Positions 1-7,862 of a DNA stretch of 64,000 bases are shown piece after piece. The stretch lies in NCBI GenBank assembly GCA_964487545.1, contig CAZARI010000008.1, positions 1-64,000 of the forward strand, given 5' to 3'. A program made the position numbers and the translations under genes. The stretch's first letter is position 1. Every line of letters starts with the position of its first letter. Source of the stretch: SKUL01 sp964487545 (GTDB taxonomy: Bacteria > Bacteroidota > Bacteroidia > Flavobacteriales_D > SKUL01). A model generated the notes under the pieces. That model had not been told where the DNA came from. It saw only the letters and a list, made by a program, of their open reading frames with translations, and did not search any database.

Positions 1-38
1 AAACACTGGCACTAACACACCGAAATAGGTGGCACTAT

Positions 39-260
39 TTGAACCGAATTAACCAGCAGCGACTCGTTGTCATTGAATTCCGGAAAACGCCACCCTTATC
101 AAACAGCTCGTGTTTAAATTCTTCGATTAACTCCACATCCCACTCCACATTTCTGTTCACCGCCAGGTTGCACCAACTGATAATCGGGCTGTATTTCCGC
201 ACCTCATCTGTCGTACACGGAAAAAACGCACACGCCCGAATCAACAAATACTTGTGGTGC
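39..260 (-). pseudogene. Possible gene fragment, unknown function
   Basis: A leftward open frame runs from about 430 to 35, but only its C-terminal part looks protein-like. It contains WCNLAVNRNVEWDVELIEEF, which resembles the W/N-rich repeat units of some uncharacterised bacterial proteins in which 'N..V.W...LI' recurs. Only about one and a half such units are present, and the frame then runs into low-quality sequence, so I read it as a leftover end of a larger gene. The first 550 bases otherwise hold nothing I can name. It lies at the outer edge of the accessory region, where gene debris is expected. The family resemblance is from memory. Confidence 0.25.
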
Positions 261-550
261 TTGAGAAGGAAGCGGGATTTGGGGAAATGGAGAGTGGGCA
301 TAGTGGTTTTGGCAATGGGGGTGGCTAAAAATAGAAATTTTAAGGGCTGCTGGGTTTGGTTGGTTCGGTAGGCGGGAAGGCCGGAACCATAACGGGATTC
401 AATGCTTAATGAGGGAGGGTAATCATACAAACCCTCAGATCAAATGAAAAAGGCAAGAGCATAGTTGATTTCTACAGGAATAATCTCAATGAAACGGAAT
501 CAGAAATAAGAAAACATTCAATCTGATGATGATTACCATATATCTTTTTT

Positions 551-1420
551 TTATGAGAGTTTTGGTGAAAAGAATCTAAAGAAACGGTAACGCAAGTCAT
601 CAATTGCAGCCGCATGGGGAACTATATTGTCTCCTGAATTGTATTTTTGAACCCTCAGAGCTCCCGTGTCATAAACCTGAGTACCAACTTGTTGCTGTAA
701 AAAATTACTTAAGTCCCAGTCCTGCCGAAGAATTGATTGAAATTCACTTGCGGCATATCTGCCCTGCATTGACCCTGGAAATGCTTTGTTCAGCATTTGT
801 GATTTCTCGAAATAGTCATTTGTTATTACGTTATCTGCATCATCAATGGGAACCAAAAACCAAAACAGAAGTTCCGTTCCTGCAGGAGGAAATAAATTAA
901 ATCCAAATTTTTCGAAATCATCTTGACTTTTGTTTGCAACTCCATACTTGTACACCTTAGTATTGAACGCTTTTTCAATTTTGCCAGCAATAGCCTCAGC
1001 GATAACGGCTATCTTCAAATCAGAAAAAGATGGTTGGATCATGGTATGTCTAGAATCCTCCTTTATGCCCTGATATTCATTTATGTCCTCTCTGTGATAG
1101 GTTTTAATGAAATCCAATAATCTATTAATCTCCGACTCGTATAGCACCAATTCTTCGAGTGGAGTTATTTGATTTTGTGCTCGATATTCAATAGCACATA
1201 ATCTAGCTTTCACCACAGTTTCATAAGAGGTCTGTATATTCTTTAAATAGAGATAACCTGCAGCTAAGAAGTAAAGTAACTGAGCTTCGTGAATATTACC
1301 GGCAGCGAGAGAATCATTTGTCTCTTTGAGCAGCTGTATGGCCTCCTTAGTTGTTACAAGATCTTTTCTTCGTAACAAATCATGTGCTCTTTCTATGGCA
1401 AACGCTACATTCAGTTTCAA
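551..1420 (-). CDS. Hypothetical protein, 289 aa
   Basis: I do not recognise this protein. It is soluble-looking, with no signal peptide or membrane segment. Residues 1-110 are helical and alanine/leucine-rich with paired tyrosines, similar in texture to TPR-like helical repeats. The C-terminal half has mixed alpha/beta character and ends in an aromatic-rich RYRFFRFF stretch. The frame opens with TTG at 1420; no in-frame ATG lies near, so the start is uncertain. It is downstream of the helicase on the same strand, separated by a 334-base spacer with diverged repeats, so it is probably a separate cassette. A defence-related role is possible only by location. Confidence 0.6.
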   Translation of the reverse strand: MKLNVAFAIERAHDLLRRKDLVTTKEAIQLLKETNDSLAAGNIHEAQLLYFLAAGYLYLKNIQTSYETVVKARLCAIEYRAQNQITPLEELVLYESEINRLLDFIKTYHREDINEYQGIKEDSRHTMIQPSFSDLKIAVIAEAIAGKIEKAFNTKVYKYGVANKSQDDFEKFGFNLFPPAGTELLFWFLVPIDDADNVITNDYFEKSQMLNKAFPGSMQGRYAASEFQSILRQDWDLSNFLQQQVGTQVYDTGALRVQKYNSGDNIVPHAAAIDDLRYRFFRFFSPKLS

Positions 1421-1496
1421 TGGTATTTCAACAATTTATTTTTTTTCCGCTTCTTGGCAAATTCTTTTACTTGGGTATCCGAAGCAGAGCGTCGCG

Positions 1497-1532
1497 GTTA
1501 CCCCCGCTCCATCGAGAATCCTTTCGCGTAGG
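1497..1532 (+). repeat. 36-bp palindromic island repeat, copy 1
   Basis: Begins GTTACCCCCGC and ends TTCGCGTAGG. The core AATCCTTTCGCG can fold with the preceding bases. The inverted copy at 3778-3813 matches 29 of 36 positions, with the first 11 and last 10 identical. Related cores lie at 7411-7447 and 10757-10788. Confidence 0.7.
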
Positions 1533-1556
1533 TTGGATAAATATACACAAAACCAA

Positions 1557-1600
1557 AATACCCACCCCACTTCCCATCAATCCCCTCCACCCGATGGCAG
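1557..1600 (-). repeat. Diverged copy of aldehyde dehydrogenase gene tail
   Basis: Ungapped comparison with the native tail at 11541 onward gives about 33 identical bases of 44. It begins with the same AATACCCAC and sits in the same arrangement relative to a palindromic repeat as the copies at 7465 and 10810. It no longer keeps the coding frame. I infer an old displaced attachment-site copy. Confidence 0.5.
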
Positions 1601-1754
1601 ATTGTCAACACGAATGGAGTCGCGCAGTAGCGGGAACTTCAGCAACAAAACCCAATTCAATCTTCCTATCAACAGAATCAGGAGAGTGGGCCAACGAAAT
1701 TATTTATGATTATTACAAGCTACGTTGGGGGATTAGTTTAAAAACCCGCCACTA

Positions 1755-3686
1755 TCACTTTATCCCAAACAGTTTCTGATGCCATTTGATGCTTTTCAGT
1801 CTTTCACCCTCCTGCTCAAGTTCTTTTATCCGTTTATCAGCTTCGATAATCTTCTTTTCAAAAACCCGCAATTGCTCCTCTGTTACAGCTTGTTTCTGTG
1901 CAATCTGAACTATGCGATTATTCAATAAATCATTCTTTGCACTTAATTCCGTTCTCAACTCACTTTCGGTATTCAGTTGCTTAGAGAGATTTTCTTTATT
2001 TAAATTGAGATTATTCATTTCATATTCCTTCCTCGAAATTCTGACTTCCAAAACACCTATGGACTTCTTAAGTTCAGTTTCCGATTTCTTCAGCGCTGAT
2101 ATTTGGTTTGACGTATTATTTAAATTCCTTTTTGCTTGAAAAAACGATTTGAGTTTCACTAACATGTAACGCGCAAGCTCAGGAGATTCGAGATCGTTCC
2201 GGTATTTCAAAGCAGATTTGAAATTTTGAAATGCACTTTCGAAAAAGCCCTGCTCAAATTCTGATTTGGCCAATTGATAGTAATAGTCTGCCTTTCCTGT
2301 ATTTAATTGTTCCTTTATTAATGTATCGGGAATTTCATTTTGTGCAAACTCAATGACTCGCCGATCAGTCTGAATGGCGCCAGAGTGCAATTTTGAGCTT
2401 AAAACCAATCCATTTAATGCGGTACATCTACTCAGAGCAACGTATACCTGACCTGGTGAGAACGATCCTGCCAAATCGGCCACAACTTTGTTGAATGTTA
2501 GCCCTTGACTTTTGTGAACAGTAATTGCCCAAGCTAATTTTACTGGAAATTGAGTGAATTCGCCAATTACCTCCTTTTCAATTCTGCCTTCAGCAGAATT
2601 ATAAGTGTACTTTATATTGAGCCATTTAGCGCGTCCAATGGAAACTGATTCATCGTCTTCAAATCCAATTACTATTTCATTTTCGGCCAAGCTTTCAACT
2701 TTACCTATTTTTCCGTTGTGATATTTTTTAGGACGACCTTCATCATTTAGAACAAACATGACTTGGGCACCCACCTTTAACACTAACTCCTTCTCTGTCG
2801 GCATATTACCAACCGGAAAGACATCCTTGATAGTCGCTTGGTAATTAAACGCTTCAGAATCCAATTCCTGAAGTCTTTGCAAATTGGTCTGAGAAACATT
2901 GGCTTTATGCGTTGACAACGTAATGTGCTCACTGTCCTTTGCGTCGAAAATTGGATTGAATTTTCTTTCAAATAACTCATAGTCAGACGCTATCAATTTA
3001 TTTTCACGAACACGATTCAACAAATCAATGAATTCAAGTTCTGACTGTCGATATATCTTTTTAAGCTCGATATACACTGGTGTATTCGATTTTATAACTG
3101 TTGAGCTGAAAAAGTATGGAGTCTCGTAAAACTCCTTAAGTATGTTCCAATCATCAACTTTCGCAATGGGAGGGAGTTGAAACGTATCTCCGATTAGTAG
3201 GACCTGCACCCCCCCGAAAGGAACTTTCAGTTGTCGCCTGAACACCCGGAGTAATCGATCTATGACGTCCAACATATCGCATCTGACCATCGAAATCTCG
3301 TCGATAATCAGTAGCTCAAGATTCTCAATAATGGCCCTCTTATCGGTGTTGTATTGAAATTGGTTGAAGATGGTTTCTTCTCCAGTACCATTTCTTGTAT
3401 GCGTGCGCAATCGGGTATCATTGGGAACAAAAGGACCAAATGGAACCTGAAAAAAAGAGTTGATTGTCACACCGCCAGCATTAATTGCCGCAACACCTGT
3501 AGGTGCAAGGATTACATGTTTTTTTTCAGTGGTTTTGCTGATGTACTTCAGAAAGGTTGTTTTACCAGCACCCGCCTTACCAGTAAGATAAATATGGCTA
3601 TTTGTGCTGTGGACAAATTCAACAGCGCGGTTAAATTCTCCATTTTCCGGATCTAATTCAATGCCGTCAACAATTCTTTTTTCCAT
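1755..3686 (-). CDS. PIF1-like superfamily 1 DNA helicase with C-terminal coiled coil
   Basis: 643 residues from the ATG at 3686; six codons upstream is a second ATG at 3704. Helicase motifs appear in order: Walker A GKAGAGKTT (36-44), APTGVAA motif Ia, Walker B LLIIDE (about 125-130), GDTFQLPP motif III (about 165), an IYRQ motif, VHKSQG motif V, and YVALSR motif VI. This order is typical of PIF1/RecD2-like 5'-3' helicases, which unwind DNA with ATP. The last ~150 residues are charged and heptad-like, predicting a coiled coil not found in minimal PIF1. It lies downstream of the methyltransferase/ATPase set on the same strand, separated by 131 bases with an inverted repeat. It could be part of that system or an independent cassette. 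Confidence 0.88.
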   Translation of the reverse strand: MEKRIVDGIELDPENGEFNRAVEFVHSTNSHIYLTGKAGAGKTTFLKYISKTTEKKHVILAPTGVAAINAGGVTINSFFQVPFGPFVPNDTRLRTHTRNGTGEETIFNQFQYNTDKRAIIENLELLIIDEISMVRCDMLDVIDRLLRVFRRQLKVPFGGVQVLLIGDTFQLPPIAKVDDWNILKEFYETPYFFSSTVIKSNTPVYIELKKIYRQSELEFIDLLNRVRENKLIASDYELFERKFNPIFDAKDSEHITLSTHKANVSQTNLQRLQELDSEAFNYQATIKDVFPVGNMPTEKELVLKVGAQVMFVLNDEGRPKKYHNGKIGKVESLAENEIVIGFEDDESVSIGRAKWLNIKYTYNSAEGRIEKEVIGEFTQFPVKLAWAITVHKSQGLTFNKVVADLAGSFSPGQVYVALSRCTALNGLVLSSKLHSGAIQTDRRVIEFAQNEIPDTLIKEQLNTGKADYYYQLAKSEFEQGFFESAFQNFKSALKYRNDLESPELARYMLVKLKSFFQAKRNLNNTSNQISALKKSETELKKSIGVLEVRISRKEYEMNNLNLNKENLSKQLNTESELRTELSAKNDLLNNRIVQIAQKQAVTEEQLRVFEKKIIEADKRIKELEQEGERLKSIKWHQKLFGIK

Positions 3687-3777
3687 CACCGTAAATCTAT
3701 ACAATCCATTAAGGCAGCGACTAAAGTAGTGATGAAATTTGAAAGGTTGCTTTCTTGATGAATAAGAAGCGTTTTAG

Positions 3778-3813
3778 CCTACGCGAAAAGATTTGCGCAG
3801 CTGCGGGGGTAAC
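3778..3813 (-). repeat. 36-bp palindromic island repeat, inverted copy
   Basis: The reverse complement begins GTTACCCCCGC and ends TTCGCGTAGG, matching the repeat at 1497-1532 at 29 of 36 positions. The two copies flank the helicase gene in opposite orientation, 2317 bases end to end. The repeat ends five bases before the stop codon of the next gene. Confidence 0.7.
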
Positions 3814-3817
3814 AATA

Positions 3818-4819
3818 TCAAACTTTTACATTAAGGAACCCTGGATATCTTCGATAGTGCAAAAAATATTGATTTAGCGATTGTATTGATTCCGATTCTT
3901 CCGGACTAAGTTGAAAGGGTAAATCTTTATGAATACCCTCAATATCTTTAGAATAAAATAATGACTCAATATGCAATCTTTCTTTTACCGTGAGATGTGG
4001 CACATTAATATCTGAAAATTCAATTTCATTGTGAGGAAAGTAATCCCAAACACCATCTATCTTCTTTCGTTCTTCTTCCAAAGTATTAGTTCTAACAATT
4101 TTTATTGTATAAGTGAGCATGGTGTGTTCACTGTCTTTGTAAGTAAATATAGACACTGGTATTTTACTGACATTAGTACGTTTCTCAATTCCATATTTGG
4201 CAGCCTTATCGACCGCTTTACATAAAGCAGTAACAAATCCTCCCGAAGTAATATTCTCTTGTGACAAATCATTGGTTGCGAATGGGCCAAGCTTGCTTTT
4301 TAAATTATTCAATCTTCTCTTATAAAAGTCAGTTCTTGATTCGGAATTGCGAATTGACCCTCCCAGTGTATTCGGATTCGCGTTTAATGTAATTTTCACT
4401 ACATCGCCGTGGTTCAGCGATCCAACAAGTGTAGAAAATTCGGTAAGTTGTTCGAGCCGGTTTTTTGGTGAAGCATAATCCAACCAAACTATAAAGTTTT
4501 TATCGGGATAATTTAGCTCTATTTCATCAAAATTATCTACAAGTTGTTGCGAAGTCAACTGCTCACACTTAATGCAGCTTGGGCGAACATTGAATAATTG
4601 TCTTTTAAAAACTAATTCGTCTGATTCAATTGAGATAAGATTGTTGAAACCTAAGTCAAAATGAGCAGATAATTGATCAGCTAATTGAGGCCCTCCCATT
4701 GATATATAAACATAGTTTTCAGGATGTTCTGGACATATTAATTTCAATAACTCGAAAAACAAAACCCTTTCTACATGTTTGTTAGGCCTAATGTTATATG
4801 ATACGCTTCCTCCTGTCAT
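3818..4819 (-). CDS. Predicted methyltransferase-like protein of a restriction-type cassette
   Basis: 333 residues, soluble. The N-terminal half looks like a class I (Rossmann) methyltransferase: YISMGGPQL (around 38-46) may be the nucleotide-binding loop, LISIESDE an acidic beta-2 end, and FIVWLDYASP a motif IV-like strand. The C-terminal half is not recognised. Proteins of this appearance are often annotated as putative O-methyltransferases near DNA modification genes. The start ATG overlaps the stop of the upstream ATPase gene by four bases (ATGA), so they are translationally coupled. A nuclease or effector role for the C-terminal half is possible, since no other nuclease is evident in the cassette; that is speculation. 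Confidence 0.6.
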   Translation of the reverse strand: MTGGSVSYNIRPNKHVERVLFFELLKLICPEHPENYVYISMGGPQLADQLSAHFDLGFNNLISIESDELVFKRQLFNVRPSCIKCEQLTSQQLVDNFDEIELNYPDKNFIVWLDYASPKNRLEQLTEFSTLVGSLNHGDVVKITLNANPNTLGGSIRNSESRTDFYKRRLNNLKSKLGPFATNDLSQENITSGGFVTALCKAVDKAAKYGIEKRTNVSKIPVSIFTYKDSEHTMLTYTIKIVRTNTLEEERKKIDGVWDYFPHNEIEFSDINVPHLTVKERLHIESLFYSKDIEGIHKDLPFQLSPEESESIQSLNQYFLHYRRYPGFLNVKV

Positions 4820-6240
4820 ATCTTCTTTGCTCTTAATTCAATTTCGTCAAGTGCTTGATCAAAACACCAGCTACCGAGATCACTTGGGGTCTTTTCATCC
4901 TCCTCGAAATAAAATTCGTTTAATTTCTTTACGTCTGCTTTCTTCTTTTGAAATGCAATTCGGATGGAATCTGAATGAAATTCCGGTTTCGGTAAGTTTG
5001 GATGGTATTGATATTCATCTTCAGTCCTCGGAACTTTCCTCAAATTTGTTTCGACTTTGTGATCAATAAAATCCAATGTATTCGTAGACTTTGCATTCAT
5101 AAAAGCTTGCGTAACCTCCTTTTCACGACCTTTCCAATGGTTGGTAAAATCCGTAAATTTTTTGAGTCCTTTCCTAATGTATTCAAGTGCATGCCAATAG
5201 ACGTCTGAACCGAGATCAATCCCTCTCTTCGTAGTAGTTAAAGGTAGCTCATTTGAATCATGGCTTGAAAAAATTACGATACCCGCAATACTGATGAACT
5301 GATTGTGGAAAGACGGTACTCCTGCTACCCCCCAACCCGTCTTCTTGTCTTTATTTTTATACAAAATAACTCGATCATTACAAATAACTGTAATACCTGC
5401 ATTTTCTCTTTTACTCTCTACACTTCCACTTTCCTCAATTTCCGACAAAGACGCTAGTGGTCTATAAAATCCGATTGCTAATTTAACATCAACAGCGCCA
5501 ACCTTCCCCTTATATACATACGGTGAAATGGCCGCCTCTCCATTTTCTGATAAATCTTCTACAGACAATAAGTCTAATGAAACAGGGGATATTTCATCAT
5601 TGTTAATAAATATTCTAAACCCTTTATTCATTATCAATGAGAAAGTATGGCTTATACTGTTTTTAAGATCATCGATAAAATTAGACTCACTACTGTCAAA
5701 TTGTTTGCTAATAGATGGGTACAACTTACTAACAGTTATGGTAGTTCCATCTTCGCCAGCAACGTATTCCTCCTCATTCAATTCTAATTTCCAATTATCT
5801 TCATCATGAAACAACCAATCCTCGGTGATTTCTACATAATACCTGTGTGGTTTATGAGAACTTTTCACAAAAGCAGTCTTTCCCATTTTAAACATTGCCC
5901 TTTTCATTCCTATACCGTACATTCCTACGGTTGGTAAGTTTTCATCAGTATCGTGGTCACCTGATCGTCCAAACTTAAAAGCCTGACGCAATGCCTTATC
6001 CAATGGAATTCCACCACAATTATCAATTATTTCAAATTGTTCTGCGTTTAACGTCAGGTGAGCTTCAAAGCCTTGGTACGGGTTAGAACTATTTCCTTCT
6101 CCTTTTAATTTATTTGTTCTCATTATTCCGTCAACACAATTATCTAATAAATCTAAAATAGCATCTTCTAAGTTTATATCTCTGGTGAGACTATTTACAA
6201 AGAATCGTTTGGTTGGATTAGCTTCGACAGTTTGTTTCAT
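4816..6240 (-). CDS. GHKL (MORC/MutL/Hsp90-like) ATPase
   Basis: 474 residues from the ATG at 6240. A longer frame reaches 6327, but it would run into the methyltransferase gene, and the ATG leaves a two-base gap after that gene's stop. The GHKL ATP-binding motifs are clear: N-box ILDLLDNCVDG (about 28-38), G1 IIDNCGG (71-77) and G2 MYGIGMKRA (107-115). This fold binds ATP and usually dimerises on nucleotide binding. Iyer, Abhiman and Aravind (2008) described prokaryotic MORC/MutL-like ATPases in restriction-modification operons, which fits this placement between a C5 methyltransferase and a methyltransferase-like protein. The C-terminal ~200 residues are not assigned. It is probably a conformational switch or loader for the system. 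Confidence 0.85.
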   Translation of the reverse strand: MKQTVEANPTKRFFVNSLTRDINLEDAILDLLDNCVDGIMRTNKLKGEGNSSNPYQGFEAHLTLNAEQFEIIDNCGGIPLDKALRQAFKFGRSGDHDTDENLPTVGMYGIGMKRAMFKMGKTAFVKSSHKPHRYYVEITEDWLFHDEDNWKLELNEEEYVAGEDGTTITVSKLYPSISKQFDSSESNFIDDLKNSISHTFSLIMNKGFRIFINNDEISPVSLDLLSVEDLSENGEAAISPYVYKGKVGAVDVKLAIGFYRPLASLSEIEESGSVESKRENAGITVICNDRVILYKNKDKKTGWGVAGVPSFHNQFISIAGIVIFSSHDSNELPLTTTKRGIDLGSDVYWHALEYIRKGLKKFTDFTNHWKGREKEVTQAFMNAKSTNTLDFIDHKVETNLRKVPRTEDEYQYHPNLPKPEFHSDSIRIAFQKKKADVKKLNEFYFEEDEKTPSDLGSWCFDQALDEIELRAKKI

Positions 6241-6242
6241 AA

Positions 6243-7328
6243 CTAAAATATTTTTGTAACCTCTCTCGCAACTGCTTGAGCTAGCAATGGAGGAACAGAA
6301 TTTCCAATTTGCATTTGGCCGTACCACTTTGTATTGTAAAATTCAAACCAATCCGGAAACGAGTGCAATCTCGCCGCTTCTCGCACAGTAATACATCTTG
6401 GTTTCTCTGGGTGAATTGGCCGCGCTGCCATAAATTGACCTCGAGCTCTAGTTGTACCAGCCCTCAAGGTAGGGGCTATACCATCCCATTTAAGTCTCAT
6501 AAATAGACTTACAGGCTCTCTATTTCCAGGTTCAGTATTATTAAACCTATCAATAACATCTTCATTATGTGTTGTTAAAGAGAAGCCGCCAATTCCGTTA
6601 GAACCTAGCTTTGTTTGTTGATTTTTCGGGCGATCAAATTGCGAATTAATGTGGGTAACATATCTCGATTGTCCTATCAGTTTTCCAAAGTAACGATCAG
6701 AATTCAAGGATTCTGTTTTAATTTTATTTAAATCAAATATCGCATCCTTTACAGTCGGATTCGGTACGCCATCATTTGCTATTTTAGCTTGAGGTGCTAT
6801 CTCAAATTCACTTTCTAACGATGCTACAAAAAACACTCTCTTTCTATTTTGTGGGACGCCGAAATCCCTTGCATTCAGAACCAAAGGATAGTCAGACATT
6901 ATGTACCCAATTTTCTTGGCCTTAGCTTTAAACAATGCAATTGTATTTTTATGCGTTTTGCTTAAGATACCATTGACATTTTCCATAAGAAATATCTTAG
7001 GCTTCAATATTTCTATGACATCAAGAAAAGAAAATATCAACGAATTTCGCCCGTCATTTGGATCATTTTTACCTCCTACTGAAAATCCTTGACAGGGCGG
7101 CCCTCCGAATACAATGTCTATCTTAGGTGAAGATCCTACAAAGTCAATCAGCAACTCTTCATTTAATGTTGAAATATCTACACAATGTGCAGCTACATTG
7201 GGGAAATTCAACTTATACGTCTCGACATGACGTTTATCAAAATCAAATGCCGCTACGACATTTACACCTTCTTGCTCAAAACCGAGAGAAAGACCTCCAA
7301 CCCCACAAAATAAATCTACAGCATTCAT
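6243..7328 (-). CDS. dcm: DNA (cytosine-5) methyltransferase
   Basis: 361 residues with the full C5-methyltransferase motif set: motif I VDLFCGVGGLS (4-14), motif IV GGPPCQGFS with catalytic Cys79, motif VI MENVNG (115-120), motif VIII QNRKRVFFVA, motif IX ending VREAARLHSFP, and motif X IGNSVPP near the C terminus. It transfers a methyl group from S-adenosylmethionine to C5 of cytosine in a specific, here unknown, sequence. It is first in a tight three-gene operon with the GHKL ATPase (two-base gap) and the methyltransferase-like protein. No standard restriction endonuclease gene is adjacent, so either the partners restrict DNA in an unusual way or this is modification for self-marking. Confidence 0.95.
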   Translation of the reverse strand: MNAVDLFCGVGGLSLGFEQEGVNVVAAFDFDKRHVETYKLNFPNVAAHCVDISTLNEELLIDFVGSSPKIDIVFGGPPCQGFSVGGKNDPNDGRNSLIFSFLDVIEILKPKIFLMENVNGILSKTHKNTIALFKAKAKKIGYIMSDYPLVLNARDFGVPQNRKRVFFVASLESEFEIAPQAKIANDGVPNPTVKDAIFDLNKIKTESLNSDRYFGKLIGQSRYVTHINSQFDRPKNQQTKLGSNGIGGFSLTTHNEDVIDRFNNTEPGNREPVSLFMRLKWDGIAPTLRAGTTRARGQFMAARPIHPEKPRCITVREAARLHSFPDWFEFYNTKWYGQMQIGNSVPPLLAQAVAREVTKIF

Positions 7329-7410
7329 ATACTGAATTTTCGCATATCATTCTCATTTGAGATGGCTCTCGTTTTCTCCTGCAAGATATATAAGTTAAAT
7401 TAACTTACCT

Positions 7411-7447
7411 CAACACCCCCGCTTCCGCGACAATCCTTTCACGTGGG
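7411..7447 (+). repeat. Palindromic island repeat, copy 3
   Basis: Contains CCCCCGCTTCCGCGAC followed by AATCCTTTCACGTGGG. It is the same family as 1497-1532 and 10757-10788 and sits 17 bases from the gene-tail copy at 7465. Confidence 0.6.
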
Positions 7448-7464
7448 CTCTAATCTATGTGTCT

Positions 7465-7544
7465 CAATACCCACTCCCCATTCCGCCAATTACCTCGATC
7501 GGGTGCCAGGTGGTTTTGATCTCCTGGGTGTCCATGATCAGGTA
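7465..7544 (-). repeat. 80-bp duplicate of aldehyde dehydrogenase gene 3' end (candidate attachment-site copy)
   Basis: Matches 11541-11620 at 76 of 80 bases. Read on the minus strand it encodes the identical 26-residue C-terminus (from YLIMDTQEIK to GGMGSGY) followed by TGA instead of TAG; the three internal differences are all synonymous. The match stops abruptly at 7544, exactly at a codon boundary. This is the expected footprint of integration into the 3' end of a gene whose tail is restored by the incoming DNA. Confidence 0.85.
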
Positions 7545-7740
7545 ATCGTTTTAAACCATCGCAGTTCGTAATCATTTCCCTCTTTTCTTTTCCCCACGCT
7601 CCATTTCCTTTTTCTTTTTCTCAAAAAGGTCCAATATATCAATTGGCGGAAAGTAAGCAATAAGCTAATTGCGCCAACATTTTTTTTTCAACATCATTTG
7701 TTAAAATTCAGCACATATCATGCTCTGAGGAGAGATTAAT

Positions 7741-7780
7741 GGAACGCGAAAGGATTAACTGCGTCGAATTTCATTTCGCG
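7741..7780 (-). repeat. Hairpin repeat, inverted relative to copy 3
   Basis: On the minus strand it contains AATCCTTTCGCGTTCC, the core of the island palindrome. CGCGAAA (7745-7751) and TTTCGCG (7774-7780) form a 7-bp inverted repeat. It lies about 80 bases downstream of the RES gene and could also act as a transcript end, though no T-run is present. Confidence 0.45.
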
Positions 7781-7862
7781 CACCAAAGGGGAGGCGACAT
7801 TGGTTTTGAACCTTCAAATTAAGGCTCCATGTGTTTCTGTAAAACATACAATCGAAGATTGA

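Larger units (their letters stand above)
1421..1754. other. Intergenic spacer with island repeats
   Basis: This 334-base spacer contains a palindromic repeat (1497-1532) and a diverged copy of the aldehyde dehydrogenase gene tail (1557-1600). On the plus strand, 1594-1779 encodes a peptide including EIIYDYYKLRWGI, which resembles the Y..RW.I segment of DDE transposases of the IS4/IS1634 type. If so, it is only a remnant. No intact gene was seen. Confidence 0.45.
7329..7862. other. Intergenic spacer between defence cassettes
   Basis: This 534-base spacer holds a palindromic repeat (7411-7447), a near-perfect copy of the aldehyde dehydrogenase gene tail (7465-7544), a Lys/Glu-rich reading-frame end on the minus strand (about 7572-7664, possibly a lost gene's C-terminus) and a further hairpin repeat (7741-7780). 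No intact gene is present. Confidence 0.6.
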
